Shown here: positions 30,244 to 39,033 of the stretch, piece after piece
Layout: each line of letters opens with the position of its first letter
Numbering within the stretch: position 1 is the stretch's first letter
IMG/VR virus record: IMGVR_UViG_3300030419_004857
Location: 1 to 64,000 of that record
Length of the DNA stretch: 64,000 nucleotides
Source of the DNA: a virus
Direction: 5' to 3' (one strand)
Program-made: the position numbers and the translations under genes
The notes under the pieces: model-generated
The model's database searches: none
What the model saw: only the letters and a program-made list of their open reading frames with translations
What the model was told of the DNA's origin: nothing

Positions 30244-31302
30244 ATGGAAAAAATCGAATACAGCCCAAGTGATATCGGTGAGTGTCAATGTCCCCAGTCG
30301 GGATTTTGTGAATTTTTCAGGCAGGAGATGACATACGACCCGCCCAATTGGCAATGGTGTCAAAACGCCACTCCAGAAGAGAGGATGAAGTACAAGGCGG
30401 ATTGTGACAAGAAGCATGATAGGAGATCTTTTATTTTTACAGGAAGATTCGTAACTATTGATAATATGATGGATGCTATCAAGCATGGTCTTTTACCAAA
30501 AGTAGGTGATCTTAATCTAAGAGGAGTTGCAGGGGTTCCCAGATCTGGAGTTTTTCCCGCTAGCATAGTGGCGATGTGGTTGAATATTCCCCTGTATGTT
30601 TTTGATGAAGAGGGTAAATTTTCTCCATTGTCGGCAATGTCCGACTTTGGAGGTGTAAGGATGCAACACCACAGAGAACGCGATGGGGCAATACTTGTGC
30701 TTGATGATACCGTTTATGGCGGCGTCTCAATGCAAAATATTAAAAAGCGCATCGGAGATAATAATAAGGTGCTGTATGGAAGTGTTTATGTTCACACGAA
30801 AAGTTCTCATGTAGTAGATGTTTTTGGAGAAATATTAGACCCGCCTCATATATTAGAGTGGAACTTTTTTAACAGTTCCTATATTGAAAATTCTTTGATA
30901 GACTTTGACGGTATATTGTCACCAAACGTACCATATGAAAAATGCCAGAGGGAAGAAGATTACATAGACTACATAACAAATGTAAAACCTTTCTACCATA
31001 GATTACCCAGAACCTACAAGTGCAAAGGTATTGTCACAGCAAGACTTGAAAAATACAGGGATATAACGGAGGCATGGCTAGATAAATACAATATAGAATA
31101 TGGTTCATTAACAATGTTTCCTACGGAGAGAGAGGAAGAAAGAGACGCTAACCACATTCTTGAAGCTGCTAAATTTAAAGCAGAAGTTATAAGAAAATTA
31201 AATTCGGCATATTTTGTAGAGAGTGAAATAGCAGAAGCTCATTTAATAAGAAAGAATATTTCAAGGGTGGTGATTTGCCCAGACGAAGGAAGATTTGGCT
31301 AA
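30244..31302 (+). CDS. phosphoribosyltransferase-HAD-like bifunctional protein, 352 aa
   Basis: N-terminal Cys motif (ECQCPQSGFCEFFRQEM, later WQWCQNATPEER) likely binds zinc. Residues about 95-210 are a type I phosphoribosyltransferase, with GVPRSGVFPASIVA and the PRPP loop AILVLDDTVYGGVSM. From about 218 a HAD-like part begins with LIDFDGILSPNVP and includes CKGIVTARLEKYR. The opening Cys pattern resembles proteins of glycan or small-molecule synthesis loci. The substrate is unknown. Its stop overlaps the methyltransferase start (TAATG). Confidence 0.7.
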   Translation: MEKIEYSPSDIGECQCPQSGFCEFFRQEMTYDPPNWQWCQNATPEERMKYKADCDKKHDRRSFIFTGRFVTIDNMMDAIKHGLLPKVGDLNLRGVAGVPRSGVFPASIVAMWLNIPLYVFDEEGKFSPLSAMSDFGGVRMQHHRERDGAILVLDDTVYGGVSMQNIKKRIGDNNKVLYGSVYVHTKSSHVVDVFGEILDPPHILEWNFFNSSYIENSLIDFDGILSPNVPYEKCQREEDYIDYITNVKPFYHRLPRTYKCKGIVTARLEKYRDITEAWLDKYNIEYGSLTMFPTEREEERDANHILEAAKFKAEVIRKLNSAYFVESEIAEAHLIRKNISRVVICPDEGRFG

Positions 31303-31862
31303 TGGAGAAGATAAAGGAATTTGAAACAAGGAATGAGATGTATCTTGACGTTCCAAAAGGAGGGGTTGGGGCTGAAATAGGAGTGTGCAAAGGCATGAAT
31401 GCAATTAACCTATGGCACATAACAAAGCCGAGCAAGATGTACTTATGCGATTCTTGGAGAGAAAGACATCCGAACTATTGTGCAATTGAAGATACCAAGC
31501 TATGGGAAGATGACCATCGGGAGTTGGTGAAAAAACTTTTTGAGTTAGAAGTAGAGAACAACGAAGTCGAACTCGTTAGAGAATGGGGCGGAAACTTTTT
31601 ATACAACCTGCCTGATGACTCATTAGACTGGGTTTATTTAGATGCCTGTCATGACTACAAGCCTGTGTCAATAGAAATTGAAAACTCTTTAAACAAAGTC
31701 AAGGCTGGAGGATTGATTATGGGACATGATTATTGGACTAATTCCCTAAACTGGAAAGCCGGTGTTATCAGGGCTGTAAATGAACGAATACAAAACGGGG
31801 ACATGAAGATGGTAGGCATTACCATAGAAAAATTTACAAGCTACATGTGCAAGGTTCTATGA
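31302..31862 (+). CDS. class I SAM-dependent methyltransferase, 186 aa
   Basis: Starts MEKIKEFETRNEMYLDVPKG. The SAM-binding motif GVGAEIGVCKGMNAINL is near residue 22, and LDWVYLDACHDYKPVSIEIE with LKVKAGGLIMGHDYW-like text matches the Methyltransf_24 type seen in glycan loci. Motif II D in YLDACH and the final strand are intact. It is coupled on both sides by overlapping stop/start codons, so it forms a unit with the phosphoribosyltransferase and sulfotransferase-like genes. Confidence 0.8.
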   Translation: MEKIKEFETRNEMYLDVPKGGVGAEIGVCKGMNAINLWHITKPSKMYLCDSWRERHPNYCAIEDTKLWEDDHRELVKKLFELEVENNEVELVREWGGNFLYNLPDDSLDWVYLDACHDYKPVSIEIENSLNKVKAGGLIMGHDYWTNSLNWKAGVIRAVNERIQNGDMKMVGITIEKFTSYMCKVL

Positions 31863-32398
31863 TATACTTACCAAAAAGAGCAGCTTTTGTTCATATACCA
31901 AGAACCGCAGGACATTCGATAAAAGCCGCTGTTTCAAATGTTTGCGCTAGAAACAATATACCTTTTGTGGTTAGTACTGTTCCTTCATGGATAAAGGAGT
32001 TTGACAGGGTTGAAATACATCAGAGAGCTTCGACCCTTAAGGGTTATATTAGGGAGTGGCCTGATATTTATCGATTTGCAATTCATAGACCTATACAAGA
32101 AAGAATTGAAAGTGTTTGTAAATGGGTAGAGTATCTGAGGAAAATAGGGTTTAACAAAGATCCAAACACCTCATCTGAGATAAAAGAGTTTATAGAAAGA
32201 GAAAATTATAGAGAGTGGATAGCAGAAAACTGGAAGCATTACACGACACAGTTTTTTACTGAAGGAGTTTACGGTGAGGATCTAGGCGTGGAAATTTATC
32301 CTTTTGAAGATCTTCATGACAGATGGGATGAAATTTGTAGAAAATGTCAAATTCCACAATGCGAACTACCTAGGTTGAATACTCCTTCAGGTGTATAA
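31859..32398 (+). CDS. sulfotransferase-like protein, 179 aa
   Basis: The ATG at 31859 overlaps the upstream stop (ATGA), with AAGG 5 nt before. FVHIPRTAGHSIKAAVSNVC is the PAPS-loop motif of the Sulfotransfer_2-type family; FAIHRPIQERIESVCKWV provides the R and S of the 3'-phosphate motif. WKHYTTQFF and EIYPFEDL also fit. It is distantly related to the pair at 9568-11194. It probably sulfates the product of the adjacent enzymes or a surface glycan. Confidence 0.75.
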   Translation: MIYLPKRAAFVHIPRTAGHSIKAAVSNVCARNNIPFVVSTVPSWIKEFDRVEIHQRASTLKGYIREWPDIYRFAIHRPIQERIESVCKWVEYLRKIGFNKDPNTSSEIKEFIERENYREWIAENWKHYTTQFFTEGVYGEDLGVEIYPFEDLHDRWDEICRKCQIPQCELPRLNTPSGV

Positions 32399-32399
32399 T
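32388..32399 (+). promoter_or_regulatory. GTGTATAAT late-type promoter
   Basis: CAGGTGTATAAT overlaps the stop of the sulfotransferase-like gene and precedes gene 32433. Confidence 0.55.
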
Positions 32400-32432
32400 C
32401 TACATGTATTACAGTAAATAGAGGACTTAAAC

Positions 32433-32792
32433 ATGGCTGAACTAACTGCAAATTTCAACGGTAAGAATATTACCGTAACATATCCAGATTCCATACTTGG
32501 AAAGGCTCAAGAAGCTTTTCCTGCCATGAACGCTAACTTATGGTCTTCATTCTACCAAGACAAACTAGATGCCTTAGACGAAGACGAGCCAAGCGAAGAC
32601 CAGTTAAGTGAATGGAAGTATGAGTTTACAGTTGACTGTATTATGAATCGTATAGTACGCACAATAAGATCTTATGAAATACAAAAGGCGGTTAAAAATG
32701 TTGAGGACCAAGCAAAAGCTGCTGTGGATGAGACGTTAGATCAAATCAATGTAGAAATTGAAGACGAATCATCTGGTCCAAGTTTTGTATAG
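32433..32792 (+). CDS. hypothetical virion-region protein, 119 aa
   Basis: Begins MAELTANFNGKNITVTYPDS; the middle is acidic (DALDEDEPSEDQLSEW), and the C-terminus is helical and acidic. It is preceded by a late-type promoter and GAGG. It is the first gene of the connector run. No family recognised; possibly an assembly or head-completion protein. Confidence 0.55.
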   Translation: MAELTANFNGKNITVTYPDSILGKAQEAFPAMNANLWSSFYQDKLDALDEDEPSEDQLSEWKYEFTVDCIMNRIVRTIRSYEIQKAVKNVEDQAKAAVDETLDQINVEIEDESSGPSFV

Positions 32793-32799
32793 GTGATGT

Positions 32800-33333
32800 A
32801 TGTTTGGGTTTCATGCGGTAAGTGAAGCTGCCTTTTCTTCTTTTGCTGGTGCTATTCACACCGCAGAAGCTTCTCTTGGTAATGAGTTTGGCTTTGATGA
32901 TGGTTTTACCGCCGGATTTGAAGTTGAACCAGCCGTATTAAACGCATCCGCCACCATGATTTGGGCAGGTAGTTCTGCCTTGGAGAAGGGGTTTGGGTTA
33001 TCCGCCGATGCAGTCCTGTTGTCCGATCTCAGTCTTGGTCGCCCAAAGCCGGGTACAGCGTCATTACAAAGTGATTCGATTTTTTCCTCAAAGGGTGTAT
33101 TAATAAGTATAGGGAAGGCTAATTTAGCGGGAGCCGCTAAGTTTGCAGGATTCGACTGGAGTGAAATTAAGTTTTCGCTGTATATTGATCAGGCGAGAAG
33201 TATGACAAATTATATTGATAAACAAAAAGGTGTTACTTTATATTTGGATCGAGAATTAAATGAGACTCTTAGAATAGATCAAACCTCCTCTAAGACTTCA
33301 TATATAGATAAAGAATTGTCGATGGAGACTTAA
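32800..33333 (+). CDS. hypothetical structural protein with short repeats, 177 aa
   Basis: N-terminal half is rich in Ala, Phe and Gly (FSSFAGAIHTAEASLGNEFG). The C-terminal third repeats YIDK/YLDR units (SLYIDQARSMTNYIDKQKG, TLYLDRELN, TSYIDKELS), a short-period beta-repeat. No family recognised. It starts 8 bp after the previous stop and ends 1 bp before the next start. Confidence 0.55.
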   Translation: MFGFHAVSEAAFSSFAGAIHTAEASLGNEFGFDDGFTAGFEVEPAVLNASATMIWAGSSALEKGFGLSADAVLLSDLSLGRPKPGTASLQSDSIFSSKGVLISIGKANLAGAAKFAGFDWSEIKFSLYIDQARSMTNYIDKQKGVTLYLDRELNETLRIDQTSSKTSYIDKELSMET

Positions 33334-33334
33334 A

Positions 33335-33646
33335 ATGGCCGCTAATGAGATTCATGTAGATGATGTTGGAACTAAATTCATTGTTACCATTAAGGATGGT
33401 GACACTGCTATTAATGTTTCCGCCGCTACCACAAAAAACATTATCTTAAAAAAGCCGTCTGGAACAAAAGTGACGGCAGCAGGATCTTTTGAAACGGATG
33501 GTTCGGACGGCGTGATAAGCTACGTTACGACAGGAACCGAATTAGACGAGGCGGGTACATATAAAATACAGGCGTATGTTGTTTTATCTGCCGGTAACCA
33601 GTTTCATAGCGACATATCCACTTTCAAAGTTCATAGAAACGTATAA
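33335..33646 (+). CDS. BppU-like Ig-fold baseplate protein, 103 aa
   Basis: MAANEIHVDDVGTKFIVTIK followed by SAATTKNIILKKPSGTKV and GTYKIQAYVVL. This matches the N-terminal fold of BppU-type baseplate upper proteins and related Ig-like domains that attach fibres to the tail. It consists only of that domain. It is likely an adaptor between tail tip and fibre. Confidence 0.65.
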   Translation: MAANEIHVDDVGTKFIVTIKDGDTAINVSAATTKNIILKKPSGTKVTAAGSFETDGSDGVISYVTTGTELDEAGTYKIQAYVVLSAGNQFHSDISTFKVHRNV

Positions 33647-33655
33647 GGGGGCAAC

Positions 33656-34168
33656 ATGGCTTGGCAAAACGAGATGTCTATCATAGTTCGTCACCTAGTT
33701 AACGATCTAGACTCTAGCGCCTATGTTTTTTCCAACGATAGGGTGGAGGAGACAATTTTGGTTGCCTCACAACTTGTGTTGCACGAAATGGACTTTGAAA
33801 ATACGTACAGTGTGGATGTAGATTCTTCATCTTTATCCCCAGATCCCACATCGTCCAGTAATAAGGATGACGCATTCATTAGTCTTGTTTGTCTGAAATC
33901 TGCATACATTCTTCTGGGCAGTGAAATTAAAACTCATTCGCTAAACTCCATCTCTCTTAAAGATGGTCCCTCTTCTCTAGATCTAAGAGGGATCGTGCAG
34001 GGGTTAAATATACTATTTTCTGACGTAGTTAAAAGGTATGATGAAGCTAAGCTTCAGTATCAGCTTGGTGGCAGCATTGCTGGTCAAGCCGTCCTTAGCC
34101 CCTATTCTCCCGGTAGCGACGTGGCATATAGAACAAATCTATCCTCAAGATCAGGACGTTTTGAGTAA
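33656..34168 (+). CDS. putative head-tail connector (adaptor), 170 aa
   Basis: All-helical pattern at the N-terminus (MSIIVRHLVNDLDSSAYVFS, RVEETILVASQLVLHEM) followed by SLVCLKSAYILLGSEIK, resembling phage head-tail adaptor proteins that bind the portal ring. Its stop overlaps the fibre gene (TAATG). The assignment is from composition and position only. Confidence 0.5.
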   Translation: MAWQNEMSIIVRHLVNDLDSSAYVFSNDRVEETILVASQLVLHEMDFENTYSVDVDSSSLSPDPTSSSNKDDAFISLVCLKSAYILLGSEIKTHSLNSISLKDGPSSLDLRGIVQGLNILFSDVVKRYDEAKLQYQLGGSIAGQAVLSPYSPGSDVAYRTNLSSRSGRFE

Positions 34169-36450
34169 TGGCAGAATACACAAAGGCTAGTCTAAAGACT
34201 AAAATTAATGCTGATCTCGCTGACAACAGCGAAGGCGATATCAGTGCGCAAGATGTTAGAGAAAATATGATTAACATAGTTGACTCTGTTAATCCTATTA
34301 TGGCTAGCGGTTCCAGTGTATACTTTCAGAATGATGTTGCTATATGGTCTAGCGGAGTTCTCACAAAGAATACTGCGTTGGGAGTAATTAAAGGCCAGTG
34401 GGGTAAAAATTCAAGCGGTTTCTACGACACGTCAGCTATTCGCTTTTCAAGCGGCGGGGATACGGTCAATAAAGATGACGGCCACATATCATTTTACACA
34501 GCCCCTTCTGGATCTCTTAGCACTACAGGCGGTCCCGATTTAAGATGTAGAATGATGATCTCTAACAGCGGCGTTATTTCTATGTTCGGTAGTGGAGTTG
34601 TTCACCCCACTCTGCATTTACAATCTATACACGGTTCTGGACTCAACCTTTTATTCGACGGCTCTCCAAAAGACATGGCTGTTCCAGAAGGTAAAAATTT
34701 CCAGCTAGGACATTGGAATTCCAATACGTCTACATTTACCAATAGATTTACAATAAATGACAAGGGGTATATGGGCTTGGGGGTTGATTTGCCCAGCCAG
34801 CCAATTCATGTTAGACATTCTGGTGTTAATACTTCCAGTTATATTTTAAGGTTTGATTCCCAAAATTACCCTTCCTCGACTAACGCCGACATTCTTCTGT
34901 ACAAATATGATACGGGAACAACCACCCATAGTGCTGATGACATGCAGCTTGGATTTGGCATGGGTGTTAATGCTATAGGTAGTGGAAATGGTTATTTCTT
35001 TATTGGAAATGATGCAAACAGAGACTTTGCGGTCACCGCGCTGGAATCTATGCTCGTAATCAACAGTGGGGGAAATGTTGGCATAGGAACCACCATACCA
35101 AAAGAAAAGTTGGTAGTGGGAGAAGATCTGGGAGATCTAAGTACAACTGGAAATGCTGTAGTTATTGGGTCTAAAAATGGTCCCTCTCAATTATTTATAG
35201 GGTCTGGTATTAATGACCCCCTGACAGCGCAATATGGTAAGGTTAAATGGGAGGATGATAATCAGAGATTCGTTTTAAGCACCAAAAAGAATTATCATTA
35301 TGCGGATCAGCTAGTTTTAGATTCTACTAATGGCAACGTGGGAATAGGGGGTTCTGGCCATCCTTCAACAGTATGGCGTCCTTCTTACAATTTACACGTA
35401 GCTGCTAGCGGAGCTTCTGGAAAAATCGCTTTAGAAAATTCACGCAATACTGAGACCGCTATATACATTGGTAAAGACACTGACGGCACAGGCTCGGTTG
35501 GTGAAGGTCACTGGTCACAGATAGGCTATAAGTCTGCCACCGAAGTTCTCAAGATCAATAATTCGGGATCATTTGTCCCCTCTCATCTGACCATTGACAG
35601 ATTAGGCCACGTAGGCATAAGTACTGACTCAGTATATAGTTCTAACACCATAGGCACAGACAAGCTACATATTCACGGTGAAAATACCGGTGTCCTCATT
35701 GGAACTCCCTCTGGAGGATCTGGAAAAACTGCACTTAGACTGCTAGGCTCTAGAGAATCAGGCACTTCGTCTGACGACAACGCTTTTATCCAAGCTGGAA
35801 CTACATCTGCCGATACAGGTGCGAAATTACGCATAACCAGAATGGATACTGACGATACCAATATTTCACGCATGGATGTATATGCAGATACTTCTGAATT
35901 TCATGGAAACCTGTCTCTTGCGGGAAATATTTTACTAAACGACTATTGGATTAGTAACGATGGTGGCAATGAGGGTCTTAGAGTTGGTGATGATGGCAAG
36001 GTTGCTATCGGCAAGACTCCGGGCGCTACTCATACATTTGAGCTTAACAGCGGTCAGGGCGCTCAACCAACAAGCACACTATGGGTTAATACTTCTGACC
36101 AAAGAGTAAAAGAGAATATTGAAACTATTGATACGTCTGATGCTCTAGACAAAATAATGTTGTTAAGACCTGTTAGTTTCAATTTCACACACGATTTCTG
36201 TCATTGCATTAGTTCAGATCATGACCAAACCCACTATAACTTTATAGCTCAAGAAGTTGCAAGCGTCTTTCCTGATTCTGTAATTGATACTGATAATCAT
36301 GTTGAGGATCATGAAACGGGCGAGATATCAATATCTGATCTTAAGGGATTAGATGCGCATGCAATTAACATACATTTAGTTTCTGCTGTACAAGAGTTAA
36401 AAACACAACTTGACGCGGCATTAGTTAGAATTTCAGAACTAGAATCCTAA
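34168..36450 (+). CDS. tail fibre with intramolecular chaperone (peptidase S74) domain, 760 aa
   Basis: The N-terminus DNSEGDISAQDVRENMINIV is the module shared with 23921. The centre has beta-helical fibre repeats with GNVGIGTT and GHVGISTD motifs typical of fibres that end in S74. The final 120 residues begin TSDQRVKENIETIDTSDALD, with the catalytic Ser-Asp of the self-cleaving chaperone, then LLRPVSFNFTH, YNFIAQEVASVFPD and LVSAVQELKTQL. The chaperone trimerises the fibre and is then released. This is probably the main receptor-binding fibre. Confidence 0.9.
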   Translation: MAEYTKASLKTKINADLADNSEGDISAQDVRENMINIVDSVNPIMASGSSVYFQNDVAIWSSGVLTKNTALGVIKGQWGKNSSGFYDTSAIRFSSGGDTVNKDDGHISFYTAPSGSLSTTGGPDLRCRMMISNSGVISMFGSGVVHPTLHLQSIHGSGLNLLFDGSPKDMAVPEGKNFQLGHWNSNTSTFTNRFTINDKGYMGLGVDLPSQPIHVRHSGVNTSSYILRFDSQNYPSSTNADILLYKYDTGTTTHSADDMQLGFGMGVNAIGSGNGYFFIGNDANRDFAVTALESMLVINSGGNVGIGTTIPKEKLVVGEDLGDLSTTGNAVVIGSKNGPSQLFIGSGINDPLTAQYGKVKWEDDNQRFVLSTKKNYHYADQLVLDSTNGNVGIGGSGHPSTVWRPSYNLHVAASGASGKIALENSRNTETAIYIGKDTDGTGSVGEGHWSQIGYKSATEVLKINNSGSFVPSHLTIDRLGHVGISTDSVYSSNTIGTDKLHIHGENTGVLIGTPSGGSGKTALRLLGSRESGTSSDDNAFIQAGTTSADTGAKLRITRMDTDDTNISRMDVYADTSEFHGNLSLAGNILLNDYWISNDGGNEGLRVGDDGKVAIGKTPGATHTFELNSGQGAQPTSTLWVNTSDQRVKENIETIDTSDALDKIMLLRPVSFNFTHDFCHCISSDHDQTHYNFIAQEVASVFPDSVIDTDNHVEDHETGEISISDLKGLDAHAINIHLVSAVQELKTQLDAALVRISELES

Positions 36451-36462
36451 TAGGAGAAAATC

Positions 36463-36711
36463 ATGGCTGATCCAGCAGTCAATATAAGTGGCACTACAGA
36501 AAGAAACGGTAGTATCGTAGTTGGTGCTCCAAGAGCCGCCGGAACTGGTGCTCTTGGAAGTAATTATATTATTACCCCCGGAGATGCAGTTTCGGCCACT
36601 TCAGGGCCGGTTCGTGGTGTCAATAACGCCATGGATATTGCTGATGTAGTTACCAAGTATGGCGCCAGATTTGACGATATAACATATTATACTGACGATA
36701 GTGCCGAATAA
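36463..36711 (+). CDS. small virion protein, 82 aa
   Basis: Begins MADPAVNISGTTERNGSIVV, rich in Gly, Ala, Thr and Val, ending with YYTDDSAE. TAGGAGA lies upstream. It sits between fibre and neck genes. No family recognised; composition fits a small exposed structural protein. Confidence 0.55.
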   Translation: MADPAVNISGTTERNGSIVVGAPRAAGTGALGSNYIITPGDAVSATSGPVRGVNNAMDIADVVTKYGARFDDITYYTDDSAE

Positions 36712-36722
36712 TTGGGGCTGAC

Positions 36723-37214
36723 ATGGCTATTAATATTCCGTCATCAGCGTTTGAAAAATTCAATGAGGCCATCCTTCTTTTCAACAGGACTGTAACTTTA
36801 GTTTATCCTGAAAAGAGAGATAGGTGTCCTAATTGTATAGTTAATACTATTGGTGGAAGGTCTATTAATACTTATAGAAGTGGTGGGGCTTTCCCATTCA
36901 GTAGAGGGGTTCTTTGTCCTTTATGCGGAGGTAAGGGTCTAAAGTTAACAGAGAATACCGAAGAAGTCCAGATGAGAGTTTACCACAATGCTAGAGATTG
37001 GGTAAAGATAGGATTTGAAGCGGATATCCCTAGTGGGTCAATTCAGACTATAATTTATATGTCTGATTATGTGAAAGTTGTAAAGGCAAAAGAGTTGTTG
37101 GTTGATGTAGGAAAATATAACAAGATGCGTTTCAAGAGACTGGGAGAGCCTTTTACACAAAGCTTGCAACAAAATCCTACACAATACGCCGTTGTTTTTT
37201 GGGAGAGGGTATAA
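36723..37214 (+). CDS. neck-region protein with a zinc ribbon, 163 aa
   Basis: RCPNC (about 38-42) and LCPLCGGKG (about 65-73) form a C4 zinc site of DnaJ-like type. The rest is beta-rich (VQMRVYHNARDWVKIGFE, IIYMSDYVKVVKAKELL) like head-closure or stopper proteins. The gene order before the tail genes supports a head-completion role. Its stop overlaps the next start (TAATG). Confidence 0.55.
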   Translation: MAINIPSSAFEKFNEAILLFNRTVTLVYPEKRDRCPNCIVNTIGGRSINTYRSGGAFPFSRGVLCPLCGGKGLKLTENTEEVQMRVYHNARDWVKIGFEADIPSGSIQTIIYMSDYVKVVKAKELLVDVGKYNKMRFKRLGEPFTQSLQQNPTQYAVVFWERV

Positions 37215-37888
37215 TGGCGGGAATAATTCCAGCACCGGGTTCAATTAATATAAAGCTTTTAGATACTGACGATATGATCGTTAGCTTGATAATGGCGGGA
37301 CTGGCTTCCAAGGCTAATGATGTAATTGATCGTGCTGCTAGAAAAAGTATATCACCTATTGGCGATGTCGTACAGGAGGCCGTTTTTAATTGTCCTGAGA
37401 TGGTAGAGTTAAGATCGGGAGTTCTCAGAGGAGAATTTGGTCTAACCAAAGGTAAAGCCCAGAGTGCCTCACAGGATATAGCCAAAAGGGTTGGCGATAG
37501 TATAATGGTCAGAGCGCATAAAGTTACATCTTTGGGTAGTTCATCAAAATTAAGAGGTGGAATCGAGATTTTGGTTCAGCCTATTGATTTTGGTAATGTT
37601 CTGTCCTCTCCTCTAGGAATGATTAGGTCAGAAAAAGGTGTACAATTACAATGGTTAGAATGGTTGCTGACTCTGGGAGATGCCGTTATTGTAGACGGTT
37701 ATGAATTCAGGGCCAAGCCGGGAAAGGGAAGAAGTGGATTAGGTGCTATGGCAGAAATGAAAACTGGCATATGGAGAGTCCCCCCTGAGTATGCTGGTAC
37801 AGAAGACAAGAACTTTATCACCAAAGCTTTAGACAATAGGAAGATTGGTGATAAAATTGCTTCAATTTTACAAAAAAATATGATGTAA
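37214..37888 (+). CDS. putative neck or tail-completion protein, 224 aa
   Basis: The ATG at 37214 overlaps the upstream stop, with GAGAGGG 5 nt before. MAGIIPAPGSINIKLLDTDD is followed by a helical segment (LASKANDVIDRAARKSISPI) reminiscent of HK97 gp10-type tail-completion proteins. The C-terminus is basic. The role is inferred mainly from position. Confidence 0.45.
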   Translation: MAGIIPAPGSINIKLLDTDDMIVSLIMAGLASKANDVIDRAARKSISPIGDVVQEAVFNCPEMVELRSGVLRGEFGLTKGKAQSASQDIAKRVGDSIMVRAHKVTSLGSSSKLRGGIEILVQPIDFGNVLSSPLGMIRSEKGVQLQWLEWLLTLGDAVIVDGYEFRAKPGKGRSGLGAMAEMKTGIWRVPPEYAGTEDKNFITKALDNRKIGDKIASILQKNMM

Positions 37889-37904
37889 CCACAAAGGCTG
37901 TATC

Positions 37905-38969
37905 ATGGCAGAAAGCCACGCAAGATTAAATAAAATTAACAATGTGGGCGATACCAGTATAACCCCTGCGATTAGAGATAATCTTGTAGAGTTTTTTGAT
38001 TGGGCTATATTGGACGCTGGCGGATTCTTTAACGTAAATGTACCCACTGAAGGATTTTACGGGGGCGACAAACATAAGCTAAGAGTTGTTGACGATCCCA
38101 ATTATACCTTGGGGCAGGTGTGGGAGGGGTTCAGATCTAACTGGGTTTGGCAAAGTGGATTGTCATGCTCAGATCAACCTTTAGTTGTTCAAAAATTGTT
38201 GGAAGATAGTGAGTATCCTCTAGCGAAGCGATCACCGGGAATTTCCGGGGTCTTTATTGGGTCGACATTCCAGCCAGTGTCTGGAGTGGGAGATTACTCC
38301 CATCACATTAACTATCCAGCGGGGAGAGTGATCTTTGATAGTGCAATTTCCACCAGTAGCGATGTAAAGGTAGAATTTAGCTATAAATGGGTAAATGTTA
38401 TTCCGGCCAACAATGAGTTTTTTAGAGAGATCCAATATCGTTCTCAAAGAGCAGATGGAGATTTTACATTAGTGGGTTCTGGAGACTGGTCTCAGTTGGG
38501 TGAAACTAGGCTGCAACTACCGGCCATAGCGGTGGAGCCAACAGTTCGTAGAACTCATTCGCCCTTTAATTTAGGAAGCTCGGCATCTTATGTGGCCTCT
38601 GATGTTTTATTTCATGTTTTAGCAGAAGATGATTTTACAAGAGACAAGCTAGTTGACATGGTTTCTCTTCAAGGAGACAAGACTATTTTCATGTTTGATA
38701 GCGATAGAATTGGAAGAAGAGATGATTTTCCGTTAGATTACAGAGGAATGGTTGCGGCCAGCGGACAAAGATATCCAGAACTGGTTGCTCCTAGTGGTGA
38801 GGGAGGCTCCCCCGGTGCGGGGAAAGGATATAGAGTTGGTGCGTTGGCAGCGTCAGAAGGTAAATTTGACAGTTTACGACTTACTGAAGCTAGAGTGACC
38901 ACCACAAGCGCCTTAAGTCCGTCCTTATATCATGGGGTTGTAAGGATCACTACCGAGGCAATCATGTAA
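37905..38969 (+). CDS. structural protein before the major tail gene, 354 aa
   Basis: Begins MAESHARLNKINNVGDTSIT; contains INYPAGRVIFDSAIS and VKVEFSYKWVNVIPAN, a beta-sandwich-like stretch. Proteins of this size and place often close the tail or terminate it. No definite family. It is followed by a late-type promoter and the major tail gene. Confidence 0.45.
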   Translation: MAESHARLNKINNVGDTSITPAIRDNLVEFFDWAILDAGGFFNVNVPTEGFYGGDKHKLRVVDDPNYTLGQVWEGFRSNWVWQSGLSCSDQPLVVQKLLEDSEYPLAKRSPGISGVFIGSTFQPVSGVGDYSHHINYPAGRVIFDSAISTSSDVKVEFSYKWVNVIPANNEFFREIQYRSQRADGDFTLVGSGDWSQLGETRLQLPAIAVEPTVRRTHSPFNLGSSASYVASDVLFHVLAEDDFTRDKLVDMVSLQGDKTIFMFDSDRIGRRDDFPLDYRGMVAASGQRYPELVAPSGEGGSPGAGKGYRVGALAASEGKFDSLRLTEARVTTTSALSPSLYHGVVRITTEAIM

Positions 38970-38980
38970 AAAACCCCCCA

Positions 38981-38993
38981 TTTGGTGTATAAT
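38981..38993 (+). promoter_or_regulatory. GTGTATAAT late-type promoter before the major tail gene
   Basis: TTTGGTGTATAAT, identical to the copy before portal, 40 bp upstream of the major tail protein start. No -35 hexamer. Confidence 0.65.
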
Positions 38994-39033
38994 TAAACGA
39001 GCATAATATCCCCTCAACTAAGGAGAGAAAATA

